Assembly (NCBI GenBank): GCA_922989275.2
Contig: OV277861.1
Span: 27,124,479-27,188,478, forward strand
Length of the DNA stretch: 64,000 nucleotides
DNA from: Gari tellinella
Lineage: Eukaryota > Mollusca > Bivalvia > Cardiida > Psammobiidae
Direction of reading: 5' to 3'
The notes beneath the pieces were generated by a model. That model was given only the letters and a program-made list of their open reading frames with translations, ran no database searches and was not told where the DNA came from. Both the position numbers and the translations under genes were made by a program. Shown here in pieces: positions 25,301-36,400 of the stretch (position 1 is its first letter; each line of letters begins with the position of its first letter).

Positions 25301-26815
25301 TGGCCTTTCGGCTCATTTACAAGAAACTATAAAATTGTCAAAACTTGACTTTGGGTCGTTTGTGTGTGTATTATGGAGTATTAGTATCTGATATTGACAA
25401 ATAAACAGAAAAAAAGATAAAAATATTTTTTACAGGGCCAAATCGGAGGCTTCGTGAACCTTGTCCTTTGTTTTGTTGAAATTTTATTTAAAGCTTTGTT
25501 AAATGGTTGAGTGTTCAGAAAGTTTGAAGCTTGACCAGACGCCGAGTAACCCGGCGTCCCTTCAGGCTCCAAAATGTTCACAACTGACATAATTGCACGT
25601 GTACAGTGGAGAATCTGTTATTCTTTCCCGTTTAAACGCAAACGTACGCAAACGCAAAACACTAAAACGTAGAAAAGAACAACTTTTGGACAATTCTGAT
25701 AATTCATGTTTATCTTGGTGGCAAACAGTTTGGAGCCTGATCAGACGCCGGGTTACCCGGCGTCTGATCTGGCTCCAAACTGTTTGCACTGCAAATAATA
25801 GTTTTAGCGTAAACGCGTTTATTGGGAAAGAATAACAGATTCTCCACTGTATACTCGAAACGAATAAATGTCTTCTTCCCAGTTAAAAGGAGAATACGTT
25901 TTTATTTTCCATTTGATGAAACGAAACGCAAACGTAGTTCAATGCTACCATTACATTTTTTTAAAACTCTAACGACTTATTTTTTATTCGAATAACACAA
26001 AATACTGTTCAGAGATTTTTGTGGTTAATTTTACCTTTTTTTTCAAAAACCAAATCTGTATATATTTGGTTTCAACACACGAAAGACATATTATTTAAAA
26101 TATTTCTAATATAACACATGTACGCTATTATGTAATATGAACGCAAAACAATTACAATAGCTGAAGTATCGGTCTGGCCAAATGGTAACAGGGCTGTCAT
26201 AAGTTGACATTAAAAATCCTAAGATTTCCAAATTTGCATTTTTCATGTGCGATTTTACGAATCGTACCTTTACCCCATCATCTGTTGTCTAGTTTTTTGA
26301 CACGTGGCTGATTAAAGCAGGCTTGATGTAAAGCAGAATGCGCCTTAAGGCGCATTCTGCTTTACTCTCAGCCTGCTTTAAGCTTCTATGTACAAGAAAA
26401 GAATCCGGAGATTTAGGAAAAATGCGGAGAAATGGCAGCCCTGTCGTTAGGCTACATATTGTTTAGAAAAAACCCCAATATAGATGACTCAATAATGAGC
26501 CGTCGGGAAAAGGTAAACATAATCGCCAAATAAACATACGATTGTTTCCAGTTGAGTATAAAAATACACTAATGGTTAAAGATATTTCATTGCCTTATCG
26601 TCATGGAAATTCCATTATATGACATTTGCTACTGACTTAGCAACTGAATGTTAAACTGATTTTTCCCGAACTAAACTGTACATATGATCGCTGATACATG
26701 TATATCATACATGTACCTGGTCGCACATTTCTTTATGTTCAAAGTAAACATGAATCGTGTTTATTAAATAATTACCAAAGCATATTATCACTGAAAGGAA
26801 GACGTAATACTCCAT
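19398..26815 (-). CDS. Secreted PAN-like plus C-type lectin domain protein, four exons, complete
   Basis: Exons in transcript order: 26815-26776, 24806-24561, 20837-20655 and 19627-19398 (stop TAA). The total is 699 nt, 232 residues. Every internal junction is phase 1 with GT/AG sites. Exon 1 encodes a hydrophobic signal peptide starting MEYYVFLSVIICF; an in-frame ATG at 26830 would add five residues. Exon 2 (about residues 14-96) has the look of a PAN/apple-like module: NCMVEC, TTCVM and HACQRY supply four cysteines. Exons 3 and 4 form a C-type lectin domain: SCYSPGYTYV, the helix-1 stretch AKAICEGEGATLLEL, then WAWEEAG, YWGDNEPQNLNGDC and NCSDVNPFICA. The calcium-site triplet is EPQ rather than EPN or QPD, and NCSD stands where WND is common, so ligand choice cannot be told. 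It is probably an extracellular recognition protein, as in the large lectin sets of bivalves. Introns hold MITEs and an antisense LINE. Confidence 0.88.
19655..20183. mobile_element. CAGGGCTG-type MITE interrupted by another copy of the same family
   Basis: Starts CAGGGCTGCCATAAG and ends AATGGCAGCACTG. Its AAAGCAGG hairpin (about 20052-20125) lies right of the inner element. The flanks tgtgtg and tttgtg look like a worn 6-base duplication. It lies 28 bases from the last exon of the lectin gene. Confidence 0.8.
19782..20037. mobile_element. Inner CAGGGCTG-type MITE with 6-bp target duplication GAGACG
   Basis: Ends CAGGGCTGCCATTTCTCCGG and CAACTTATGGCAGCCCTG. Flanked by GAGACG at 19776-19781 and 20038-20043. 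Hairpin AAAACAGGCTGAAAG and complement at 19848-19915. Confidence 0.88.
21243..21366. repeat. Palindromic repeat with CGAGCCTTGGCGAGC centre
   Basis: GTGTTCATTATTTATCATTT and AATAAACGAGTTGACTAAA mirrored; followed at 21459 by the TTCCGCCAAACG block also seen at 10198. Confidence 0.75.
21660..23420 (+). pseudogene. Non-LTR retrotransposon (LINE) 3' fragment with YADD reverse transcriptase motif
   Basis: The fragment starts inside the reverse transcriptase: INDLLVYLKS, then LLYADDIVLIAES (active-site YADD). It continues with RYTYLGLVLHEHLDY, WPVISYGSAVWG, AVQNRAIRFFLGVGKY and a C-terminal CPFCFEIEDECHVLFDC zinc-knuckle-like stretch, ending near 22930. There is one frameshift near 21900 and two in-frame stops (22391 and 22697). 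The AT-rich 3' tail ends near 23400 with aataaagaaataaat. It is 5'-truncated and lies antisense in intron 2 of the lectin gene. The frame is fairly well kept, so the insertion may be recent. Confidence 0.85.
23463..23692. mobile_element. TTAA-type MITE, family D
   Basis: TTAACCCATTCCCC and GGGTAATGAGTTAA ends; AAAGCAGG hairpin at 23515-23582. It lies just beyond the LINE tail in the lectin gene intron 2. Confidence 0.82.
24124..24373. mobile_element. Family B MITE, 250 bp
   Basis: TACAGTGGATAATCTG and CAGATTCTCCACTGTA ends; hairpin at 24244-24308. It is in intron 2 of the lectin gene, about 190 bases past the PAN-exon donor in transcript direction. Confidence 0.88.
24891..25474. repeat. 584-bp palindromic element
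   Basis: Left ACAAAAGGACATGGTTCACG and right complement, then TTTTGGCCCTGTAAAAA, TTTATTTGTCAATTTCAG and GGCCAAAAAAGGTCAAAAA, each mirrored on the other arm. The centre lies near 25180. It is in intron 1 of the lectin gene. Confidence 0.8.
25602..25851. mobile_element. Family B MITE, 250 bp
   Basis: Perfect family ends and hairpin at 25725-25790. It is in intron 1 of the lectin gene. A decayed GGCTCC-type hairpin (25517-25575) lies just to its left. Confidence 0.88.
26189..26443. mobile_element. CAGGGCTG-type MITE, 255 bp
   Basis: CAGGGCTGTCATAAGTTGAC and AATGGCAGCCCTG ends; AAAGCAGG hairpin at about 26313-26384. No clear flanking duplication. Confidence 0.82.
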
Positions 26816-26951
26816 GGTATTTGAAGCCATGCTCATCCGTATACAGCTGAGGTCTTTGGCACTTTGCGGATATAAGTTCACATACCCTGCAGTTATACCA
26901 AAGTCCAATACATTCTTTTTGCAGTATTTGCCGATAAATATCAGTCCAGGC

Positions 26952-27216
26952 CGATGGAGAAACGGTTCAGTAGATAATACCGTTTTCTTCCCGTTTGAAC
27001 GCATATGAAACTCAAACGCATTGCACTAAAATAGAGAAAGTTACTTGTTGATAATTCTGACTAGTTTTTTTTTAAATTCTGAGTGGCACAATGTTTGCAG
27101 CCTGATCAGACACCGGGTTACCCGGTGTCTGATCTGGCTCCAAACTGTTTGCATGGGAAATAATAGTTTTAGCCTAAACGCGTTTATTGGGAAAGAATAA
27201 CGTTCTCTCCACCGTA
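26952..27216. mobile_element. Family B MITE, diverged
   Basis: The left end is degraded (GATGGAGAAACGG, with extra bases); the right end is CGTTCTCTCCACCGTA. The hairpin arms read CACCGGGTTACCCGGTG, a matched change on both arms. It lies just upstream of the lectin gene. Confidence 0.75.
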
Positions 27217-28870
27217 ATCTCATTTGGCTACTCGTAAGTCAATAGTACCGGATGTGACAAAGACAATAGAGGTATTAAGAACCGGAAGTTAACCCCGATA
27301 TACTTAAAATTGCATTTAAAGAGCAAACAAGTTGTATTTGTTAACCATTTCGAGAGTAAATTGTTTCGAGTATGTATTTGTTAAGAACAATGTAGTGTGC
27401 CCTATATAGCATGCTATACTTTTAAAATTGCAATCAAAACGATATAGCAATTGTTTAAAAACCCATTTTGTTAGCAGACTGTTTTTTCAATGTTTTAAAT
27501 ACAACGAAGGTTAAAAATAATGTTTGAACATCATTATGAACCAAACTATTCTTTGCAATGAATTAACATAATTTCATAGATAAAACCGCATGTTGTTACA
27601 GAATCACGCCTTGGGTAGTTCGAATTAAATCAAGAGCAACCGTTGTATGTAGGTTTCCAAATTACATAATGCGACTTTGACTCAATTGCCCCCTGTGAAT
27701 TCTTCTATGCTAGTAACTGGATTAGTCTACTTAAAGTATAAGGGATGACTGGTTTAAATGTTCGTATTCGTTTGGTTTTATATAGAAATTCCTGACAGCA
27801 AACAGTGTAAACTCTGATCAGACGCCGCATAATGCAGAGTCAACATTGTGTGCCTATGTCATTAACCGCCTCCTGGTGTAATCAAGAAGTGCTTAAGTCG
27901 TGCAACACATTTTTACTATTTCTTTTTTAAAGATTATATTCTTTATAGTCATTAACAATCAATACACACGATGCTTTAATCCGATATATTCTTCCGCCTT
28001 TGTAACGCTAAATCGGGTCACGTGACTAGGTGAAAACACCGGAAATCAGTACACGACTGACGACCAGATGACACTAAGTTTACGAAGTTTCGAACCTGAT
28101 TATTTCAACAATCAGACGACGAATTAACAAGCTGGTAACACAGAATTGTGTGGAGCCTTCTCATCTATAATAAACCTTAGGATGAAATAGTCGAAACGAA
28201 TCTAAAATTCGACCGGGAAATAGCAATACAACACTCACCTTGAATTTTCCGTTTCTGGTTTAAACTGGCGGGAAAGTCTGAGTTTGGTTGCCTATATACT
28301 TAGATACTTCAGATATCGTTTGCGGGCAAATCACGTATCTATTAAAACAATAAAGTCTTTGGTTTTTAAATATAGACGGTCGAATCTAGTTCTACTACAG
28401 TTAGAATAATTGTGCCACTATTTCTAACGAACTAGAGAGTATAAGCTGGGGCTCTCTGGGAGCCAAATTTGCGTGGAATCTAAACAGACCTCGATCACTG
28501 AAACGTATGTATTTGAATCTAAAAAAACAGAAAGTAAAAATACTGTTATAAATAACTTATGCAACGTGAAACGTGAACCAATATCAATACATGTATATGA
28601 CCGATAAATCGTCTACACACAACGCAACTAAACAGTAATCAAATTCTACTTCTAACAGGTATTGGTCACATTATACACAGTGGACATTATTGGTAAGTAA
28701 TAAATCCTAGATGTGTAATATAACTGATGCTTCAATCGAATTAGGGAGGATGAAAACCACCGCCGATTAGATGGTTACACCATTTTACTAGACGATGTGA
28801 TAACTCTTATTAATACATGTAAATACGTGTTTGATATTCAAATATTCGTGATAAATAACTGCAACATCAA
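27217..28870. other. Upstream region of the lectin gene, no gene recognised
   Basis: Only a small family E fragment at 27790-27860 was seen. The promoter of the lectin gene should lie in its left part, but no TATA-like element could be assigned. Confidence 0.45.
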
Positions 28871-28925
28871 TAAGATCTGTTTTTATTGATTTTAAGAAGG
28901 TATTTGACAGAGAAGGGCATGCAGC

Positions 28926-29169
28926 TTAACCCTTTCCTCCCCGAAACCTCAAATGGACAATTCTAAGCGTCAATTTAGTCTAGGCCAATTTTGAATTGTA
29001 GGGCTGATTTTTACAATACTTGTCAAAATCACAAACAGTGTATACCCTGATCAGAGGGCTCCTAGCCCTCTGATCAGGGTATACACTGTTTGCATAGGAG
29101 AAGTGTGCTACTCACAGGTACGCTATTTTCAAATGACTCATATATGCGTACCTGTGTTTAAAGAGTTAA
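28926..29169. mobile_element. TTAA-type MITE, family F2, inside a LINE relic
   Basis: TTAACCCTTTCCTCCCCG and TGTTTAAAGAGTTAA ends; hairpin AACAGTGTATACCCTGATCA and complement at 29033-29095. A worn relative is at about 32450-32710. Confidence 0.8.
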
Positions 29170-29867
29170 TGGGCAAACTTGAGGAAGTACAATATCAGTG
29201 AGATTCTTTTCAGATTCATTTATATCAGATGTATGACAAAGCTTGCAGCGCAATGTTCATTAGCGAGAACTTCTAGGCGAATGGTTCAATACCCGAGTTC
29301 GAGGCAGGCAATATTGCCGCCTGGCACTAACTCTTTTCAACATCTTGGAATGAGATGTTGGACAAAATGAAGGAATTTTCAACATTGGAAAACGACATAT
29401 AACAAATATGCGATTTGCAAACGATATCATTGAACTGACAGGATCTCTGCAGAAACTCAATCAGCCACTGGATATGGGATGGAGATAAGTACTGAGAAGA
29501 CGAAACGCACGATTACCAACCAAAATATCTTGAAGATGACAAATAGATAAAATGACAAAAGCTTAAGGCAGTACTAGCCTTCAAGTATCTAGGATCTAGT
29601 GTGAAAAATTAGGGCTCTAACCCTGAAGTTTTGGGTCAAATTGCACAAACAGTAACTTTCAAAGCTGGAGCCGATTTTTAAGGATAGAAACATCTCACAT
29701 TGCACCAAAATGAGACTTATTGGCATTAGTCACGTATGCGTGTGAGACGTGGATGCTGATAGGAGAACTGGAGAGTAGAGTCCATTCTATAGAGGCGAGA
29801 TACTAATGAAGGATTCTTAACATAACTAACAAGGATAACATTACCAGTGAAGATGTCCGCAGTCAGG

Positions 29868-30175
29868 TTAACCCATTTGTGCCCACGATCCCATATATTG
29901 GACATAGGCAAACAGTGTAGACTCTGATCAGCCTCCGCATTATGCGGCGTCTGATCAGAGTTTACACTGTTTGCTGATATGAATTTCAATTTAAATAAAA
30001 CAAAAATGAAAATTTTGACCAGGCATCCCTTTGATAAAAAATGGCCTATTCAATTTATAAACATGGAATAGTTCACTGGGTATATGGCTGTGTGTGTGTT
30101 CTGCTTTAGAGATGGGTGTATTGTTTGTGTTGCGTTTCCTGCTTGAGTCTTCTTTCGTATTTATAAGTGGGTTAA
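29868..30175. mobile_element. TTAA-type MITE, family E, 308 bp
   Basis: TTAACCCATTTGTGCCCACG and TTATAAGTGGGTTAA ends; hairpin arms GCAAACAGTGTAGACTCTGA and complement at 29908-29974. Related copies: 17095-17340 (hairpin 17234-17303) and a short piece at 27790-27860. A segment near its right end (30118-30168) is an inverted match to 4260-4310. Confidence 0.8.
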
Positions 30176-30430
30176 GGCACTGATTGGGTCTTACAAGGAG
30201 AGCTTCTCACAACAGTAAAGTAAAAGAAGTTGAGATGAAATGGACATATCTCACGTTCATCAGACCTCGCCAAAACAATAGTAGAGGAAATAGTTAACGG
30301 AGTAAGAAAGCGTGGACGACAAAATAAGTGATGCGGAGATAGTGGAATGGACAGGTTTGAGCATTTCAACAACTCAGAGGGCAGTTTAATACAGGACTAA
30401 ATGGAGAGAAAGTGTTATAAAATCAACACA

Positions 30431-30680
30431 TACAGTGGAGAAAACGTTATTCTTTCCCAATAAACGCGTTTACGCTAAAACTATTATTTGCAGTGCAAAC
30501 ATTTTGGAGCCAGATCAGACGCCGGGTAACCCGGCGTCTGATCAGGCTCCAAACTGTTTGCCACCAAGATAAACAAGAGTTATCAGAAATGTAAAAAAGT
30601 TGTTCTTTTCTACGTTTTATTGCTTTGCGTTTGCGTACGTTTGCGTTTAAACGGGAAAGAATAACAGATTCTCCACTGTA
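30431..30680. mobile_element. Family B MITE, 250 bp
   Basis: TACAGTGGAGAAAACG and CAGATTCTCCACTGTA ends; hairpin at 30497-30560. It abuts the end of the LINE relic at 28871-30415. Confidence 0.88.
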
Positions 30681-30904
30681 TACCCCTATGACCGGCCAGA
30701 TTACGGGTCATGTGAAGTGAAATATATTCATGCAAGACGCCGTTGCAAACAGTTTGACTGCTGATCAGGCGCCGCGTATCGAGATCCAAACTATTGGACA
30801 CCTGTAACGATATTTCGGCAGTCATTCTGTCCTAAATATTAATCATGAAACGATATTTCAGACAAAAAATTGAAGCAAATGACTATATAGCGGTGGATGG
30901 GTAG

Positions 30905-31345
30905 AACCCTTACGGCACTCACTCGAATCGTCTTGGAGAGAATAAAAAGAACAGTAGACACCAAACTGAGAGAAGAGCAGGCAAGCTTTAGGATATGGAG
31001 ATCTTGAACAGACCAAATAGCCACACTGTGTATCATCATAGAACTGTCTATCGAATGACAATCACCGTTGTATACGAATTTAACAGACTTCAAGAAAGCC
31101 TTCGACATGGTAGACAGGGTGGTCATTACATGTAGGAATACTCTACGTCACTATGGTGTCCCTGGGAATATCGTCAACATTATACGGAGCATTTATAATA
31201 ACACTACCTGCCAAGTCATCCATGATATGGAATTCTCATCTACATGTACTTTTAACATCAACACGGGGTTCGACAAGGATATCTGCTGTCCCCGTTGGTC
31301 TTCTCTGTAGTGCTAGACTGGGTGATGAGGACAACTATTGACCAG
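30905..31345 (+). pseudogene. Decayed non-LTR reverse transcriptase fragment
   Basis: Readable pieces in order: KLREEQASF, TDQIATLCIIIE, LYTNLTDFKKAFDMVDR (RT box A), LRHYGVPGNIVNIIRSIYNNTTCQV and NINTGFDKD (decayed form of the TGVRQG box). Stops and a frameshift occur. It is a different copy, and probably a different LINE family, from the fragment just upstream. Confidence 0.75.
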
Positions 31346-31810
31346 CCAAATGGCATACAAGTTACTCGGCGTCTGATCTTGATGCAAGTTGTTTTAAATG
31401 GAAGACAAGTCTTAATTTCCCCTCCCTATAACGACTCCCTCCGAACAACATAATTGAGTGGCAAACAGCAATGATCCTGGTCAGGCACCGGGTAACATTC
31501 GCTACATTGGCCGGGTGTACTCGCCCGTATGCAAATAGTGTGGATGTTTATAACGGGCAACAGCTACCGTGTATGACAGAAGTTTTGAAATAGAAAAATA
31601 TCCTATTTACAGTTAAAAGTAAAGGCCAGTTCGCTTTTGACTTCCGATTTATATATAAGACACAGTAATGGTATTATTGGTACAATTCGTAGAAACGTTT
31701 CCTACCAATGACTTTAACGATACAAATGTGTTATGTGCAAGTCAATAGAATACATGCAAAACAATATTCTGCTTTATTCTCCATACCAATATGCTTATAC
31801 AAGTATAGGC

Positions 31811-32053
31811 TTAACCCCTTGAACCCTAGTCCCGCATATTGGCGTCCTGTGCAAACAGTGTAAATGTGAATTGTACACTTGTCCAATGCAAACAGTGAAG
31901 ACCCAGATCAGAGGGCTCCTAGGAGCCCTCTGATCAGGGTCTTTACTGTTTGTCATAATGCCAAACATTGACAATCCTTAAAAATTAGAAATGGACTAGA
32001 CTTAAATGGAAACTGGAATTGTACATTTAAAGTTTCAGGGAGGAAAGAGTTAA
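31811..32053. mobile_element. TTAA-type MITE, family F, 243 bp
   Basis: TTAACCCCTTGAACCCTAG and GGGAGGAAAGAGTTAA ends; hairpin AAGACCCAGATCAGAGGGCT and complement at 31889-31955. Related copies at about 12366-12612 and 46131-46353. Confidence 0.82.
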
Positions 32054-33412
32054 TGTTCAAGGGAGTAAATGTACGGTTGGCTAAAAGGTCTTTCGGGCTG
32101 ACGGTAAACTATATCTGGGTGTTTTTGAACACGCTAAAAGGTCATTTTCTCAGTAACATTATCATTTTCAGTTTTTTTCATATTGAAATCCTACCATTTT
32201 GTTTTAGCATAAAACAATGTGTAAGTAAACGGGGTTACAACATTGTTTTTATCAAGTCTTAGATAACGAACAATGTCATAAAATGTTTTAAAAGGGGACA
32301 AGTTCAACGTCAATGTCCGCTGTCGCCATCAAGTGTTTTGAAGTATTTCTGTTTTTGAAAATATGTATACGCGATGAGGGATTTGTAACGTGTTCTTTGT
32401 GTTAATGTTCTTAACGTAGTAGACACTAATTTGGAATGCGTCCTAGTAACTCATTCACCCTTGAAACTTCTCAAGGACAATTCCAACTGCCAATTAAGCC
32501 AAGTCCAAATTGGATTATTAAGTGAAGGTTTTAACAATATATTGCAACATCATAAAACAGTGCAGACCCGGATGTAAGTGCTCTAAGAACTCTGATATGA
32601 CGGGCTCTAACAGGAGTTTTCTGATCAGGATATACACAGTTTGCATAGGTCAATTGTATAATTCACCGTCTCATTGTTTGTTAATGACGAGTGTACATGT
32701 CGCAAGGGTTGATTCACGCCGATGTAGCTTTAAAAATTGACTTTGAAAATAGTCTGAGTCTGCCCACATTCCATTCTCGCTTACTGGGTGGTTGATCGAT
32801 GGACACAACAATCGAATACATGTACTGTTGCAAATATCTTATACCCGAATAACACATAGACGTGGAAACGTGACGTCTAAGTATACTATATTATATATTA
32901 GAAGCAACATAATTATTTCACAATAAAGCAATTTATAAAGTGATGAGAGGACAATACATCTTGTTTGAGCATTCATTTATTCAATGTTCACACAGAGCCA
33001 AATGCGAGCACTTCGGTTATTGTCGGAGGCTTATCGGAACGCTTATCGGAAACGAATGACATTGCAACGTCAACACTCAAAGGTGAAAAAGCCAATCTTG
33101 TATCAGTTCGGATGGTGTTTTGCTAGAGGGTCAACGCATGCAAAACTGTGGAAAAACGTAAGTTTTCCCCTACTAACAAACGCGCTCATTCTTTTACTAG
33201 TATATACAGATATCAATTACCAACAGTTTGGACCCAGATCAGACGCAGGATATTCCGGCGTCTGATCTGGCTCCGAATTCGTTTGCCACTAAGAGTAAAA
33301 TAGATTGCCATGAAATAATAATAAAAAATCTATATTTTGTTGTACTGCGCTTACATTACTTTTACGTTTTTTTAAAAAGGTAAAGCATATTTACATCTTC
33401 TCCTCTGTATTG

Positions 33413-33480
33413 TTAACCCTTTTCCCAATAGAAGCGCCTTTTAGCCTATCTAATTTATTCCTCCGCTGAAGAAAATTGTT
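33413..33480. repeat. Family D MITE terminus directly upstream of the GALM copy 1 start codon
   Basis: TTAACCCTTTTCCCAATAG, AAGCGCCTTTTAGC and TCCTCCGCTGAAGAAAA match the outer 65 bases of family D in complement. The ATG follows about 10 bases later, so this may form part of the 5' UTR or promoter. Confidence 0.7.
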
Positions 33481-33489
33481 TTGTCCAAG

Positions 33490-36400
33490 ATGTCTGCCAT
33501 TACATCCGAGCCGTTTGGAAAGACTAAAGAATGCAAAGACGTATACTTGTGAGTACTGTACTTGAGTTACATTACAGTGGAGAATATGGAGAAACAATTA
33601 ATATTTGCCCTTTAAACAAACAAAACGCAAATAGAATGCAATGAAAAGAAGTAAATAACAGGGGCCCGTTTCATAAAACTTCGTACGATAAATGTTGTCG
33701 TAAGTCAGATTATAAAAGTCTTGATTATTATTTATTTCTCCTTCTAATCCTGTCTTGTGACATCTCTTTGGAATCGACTTGACTTTTCAAGACGATTCAA
33801 AAGAGATGTCACAAGACAGGATTAGATAGAGAAATTAGATGTTTTTTTACGATTTGACTTACGACAACATTTGTCGTATGAAGTTGTATGAAACGGGCCC
33901 CTGGTTTTTTAAAATGTAGACGATTTGTTATTACATGTATCAGATCGACAAACAGTTTTTAACTTGATCAGACACTACGTTATCCGGTGTCTGGTCAATC
34001 TCCAAGCTGTTTGTAATTGTAAGCTGTTTGCATACGTAAACGCGTTTTTGGGGAAATAATAAGTTTGGATTTAAGGCAGCATGACTGACGAAATTTTAGA
34101 CGAGTACCAGATAGTTTGGATCCTGATCAGACGCCGCTTTACCCACGATCAAAACTTTTCGTGCCATTGACAGTTAAATGTTAGTTACACAGTCATTCTG
34201 TACTGATGATGGGTTGCAATGTTTCTTTCCTACATTTAATTAATTGGCGACAGCACTTCTGGTTCAAAGTTTGTTTTGGTTATAGTGCATCTGAATGGTA
34301 TGACTAAATTCTGTGTTTCCGAACTAACAGTGAGAATATGTACATAGACATAGGGCATGAAGTTACTAAACGGACGTGTTACGCTGAGGTTACTTTGACT
34401 TCATTTTCAGGGGTGCAAAAAAACAATTTGTTTCTATGACTAGCCGTACGGTAAACCTTGTCTGGCACTGTATCCCTCCGCGCTATTGTATTAAAAACAA
34501 GGAAGAGGGATGTTACTCTTACAGAAATATCCTGAAACTTAAGATCGACCAAAAGCTACGTTCACAGAGTGAAACGAAACCGAGAATTGTACTGTTGACT
34601 ATTCACTTGTCTCAGTTGTTTAACAATGCAATGATCCGCTGTTTAAACAGTGATTTATTTTGATGTTGTTGATTTTCTCACATGATCAAGTATAAGTGTA
34701 ACGTCACGTTTTCACATGACGTCATTGATGGCGGTTGCTGTTATGGTTTGAAAGTATAACGTACATGTATATAAAGGAGAAAATGGTCGTTTTGATAAAT
34801 TGTACACTACAAAATCGCTTGAAATAAAAAAAAAAGTTCGTATATCTGAGTTGTGATCTTAAGTGGGACAACGTTTCTTCTTAAAACGTATGTACACATA
34901 AATGTCAAAACTCGAACATATCCTAATTTTAAAGTTAAACAGTTGCTAAGCCTTATTAGGGGTTCTACTGCCTTGTCCCGAGTAAACCAAAAATTTGCAA
35001 CCGTTTTGATTATTGATCCAATCATATCATTACTATTGTAGTCAATTGACCTTGAATATAAAATTTTATCAATAAAAGCAGACAAATATGGTTTAAGGCA
35101 ACTGACACGATGGTAGTGAAGGGGTTAAGCCATTCGAATGATCTAAATGTACCCTTTACCACAGGTACACACTTAAGACTGGCAAGGTCACCGTCAGGGT
35201 TATCAACATCGGCTGTATAATCAAGGACATCCTCCTACCTGATAAAGATGGCAATATTGTTGACGTTGCCCTTGGATATGACACTCTTGAAGGTAAACTG
35301 GTTACCGTACATGTATATGCCCCACATCATGTACACAGGGTAACAAACACTTCTTTCCCGACTAAGGCGTTTGCTCAGGTGCCCATTTCAATCAATTTGG
35401 AGCCGTATCAGACACAAACGTTTCTACATTCCAACCAATGATAAAACCTTCTGCGATGTTAACCCTTTCATGATCAAAATGCTCGGGAGATTTTTATACA
35501 TTCACCGCTTTTTTGTCGTCTGCATCAGTATTGTTTTCTACAAGACACATTTCTAAGTTAGATGTAAGATCGTATGACTTAATTAATATCGATAAGCGTG
35601 TCAAACAGTTTGGGTCCTGGTCAGACGCGGCGTTACGCGGCATCTAATCAGGACTTAAACTGCTTTAAGTCGTCAATGAGAGTAATATGGTTAAGTCGAT
35701 GTTAAACTTAATAACGCGGCGTCTGATCAGGATCCAAACAGTTCGTAAACGCGCTTTGAAGCGTCATTGAGAGTTAAAGGTTAATATTAAATATGCAAAG
35801 TCTTTTATAGATTTTACTTGCATTACATTTACGTTCACTGTATAATTAAAACGTAGAATAACAGCGTTTCAATACTTTAGCTTCTAATCGAAATGTTGGC
35901 TCTTTAAGCAGTCAAAATAATTGTGCTCCCAAAGTTGTTAACTGATTCTATTTTCTATTTTTCTTTTCAAAACAGGGTCAGAGTATCAAACAGTTAAGTG
36001 TCTGATGAGACGCCGCGTAATGCAGCGTCCCGTCTCATCATTATCTAAACTGTTTGTAAATGTTTTCATACATTGTAGTTCCACCGCTAGCATCATCATC
36101 ATCATCATCGGTGTTTAGATTAACGTGCAGGTGCAGGAGCGTCATCCATAACAGTGGGCCCCCTTCCAGGCAGCTGGCTGGCTGCACGCATAGCAGATCT
36201 CACATTAGATCTCCACACATCCCTATCACAAGGGTCGACTTCTGAGAGCTTCCACTCTCGTCTGTCTCTCTGTGCCAATGTCTTCCATGTCATTTTGGGC
36301 CGTCCTGGCCCACGTCTTCCCTCAATCTGCATGTCCCAGACCTCCTTGATTGCACCGCTGGAGCGATTTACATGTCCAAACCAGCGAAGCCCTTTCTCCC

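Larger units (their letters stand above)
28871..30415 (+). pseudogene. Decayed non-LTR retrotransposon, interrupted twice by MITEs
   Basis: FIDFKKVFDREGHA (RT box A) is readable at 28880-28925. A MITE occupies 28926-29169. Then YDKACSAMFISENF, a degenerate FANDII box (about 29420), YGMEISTEKTK and YACETWMLIGELESRVHSIEARY (29735-29805) follow, the usual order of RT and C-terminal parts. A second MITE lies at 29868-30175. The last remnant, GLAKTIVEEIVNGVRKRGRQ, is at 30270-30325. Many stops and shifts are present. Confidence 0.75.

Noticed and set aside
32984..33265. 93-codon ORF as a small gene
   Set aside because: Its right part runs into a worn hairpin core and the left part has no recognisable family or splice context.
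34436..34663. 75-codon ORF in GALM copy 1 intron 1
   Set aside because: No recognisable motif and no matching copy; its length is expected by chance.
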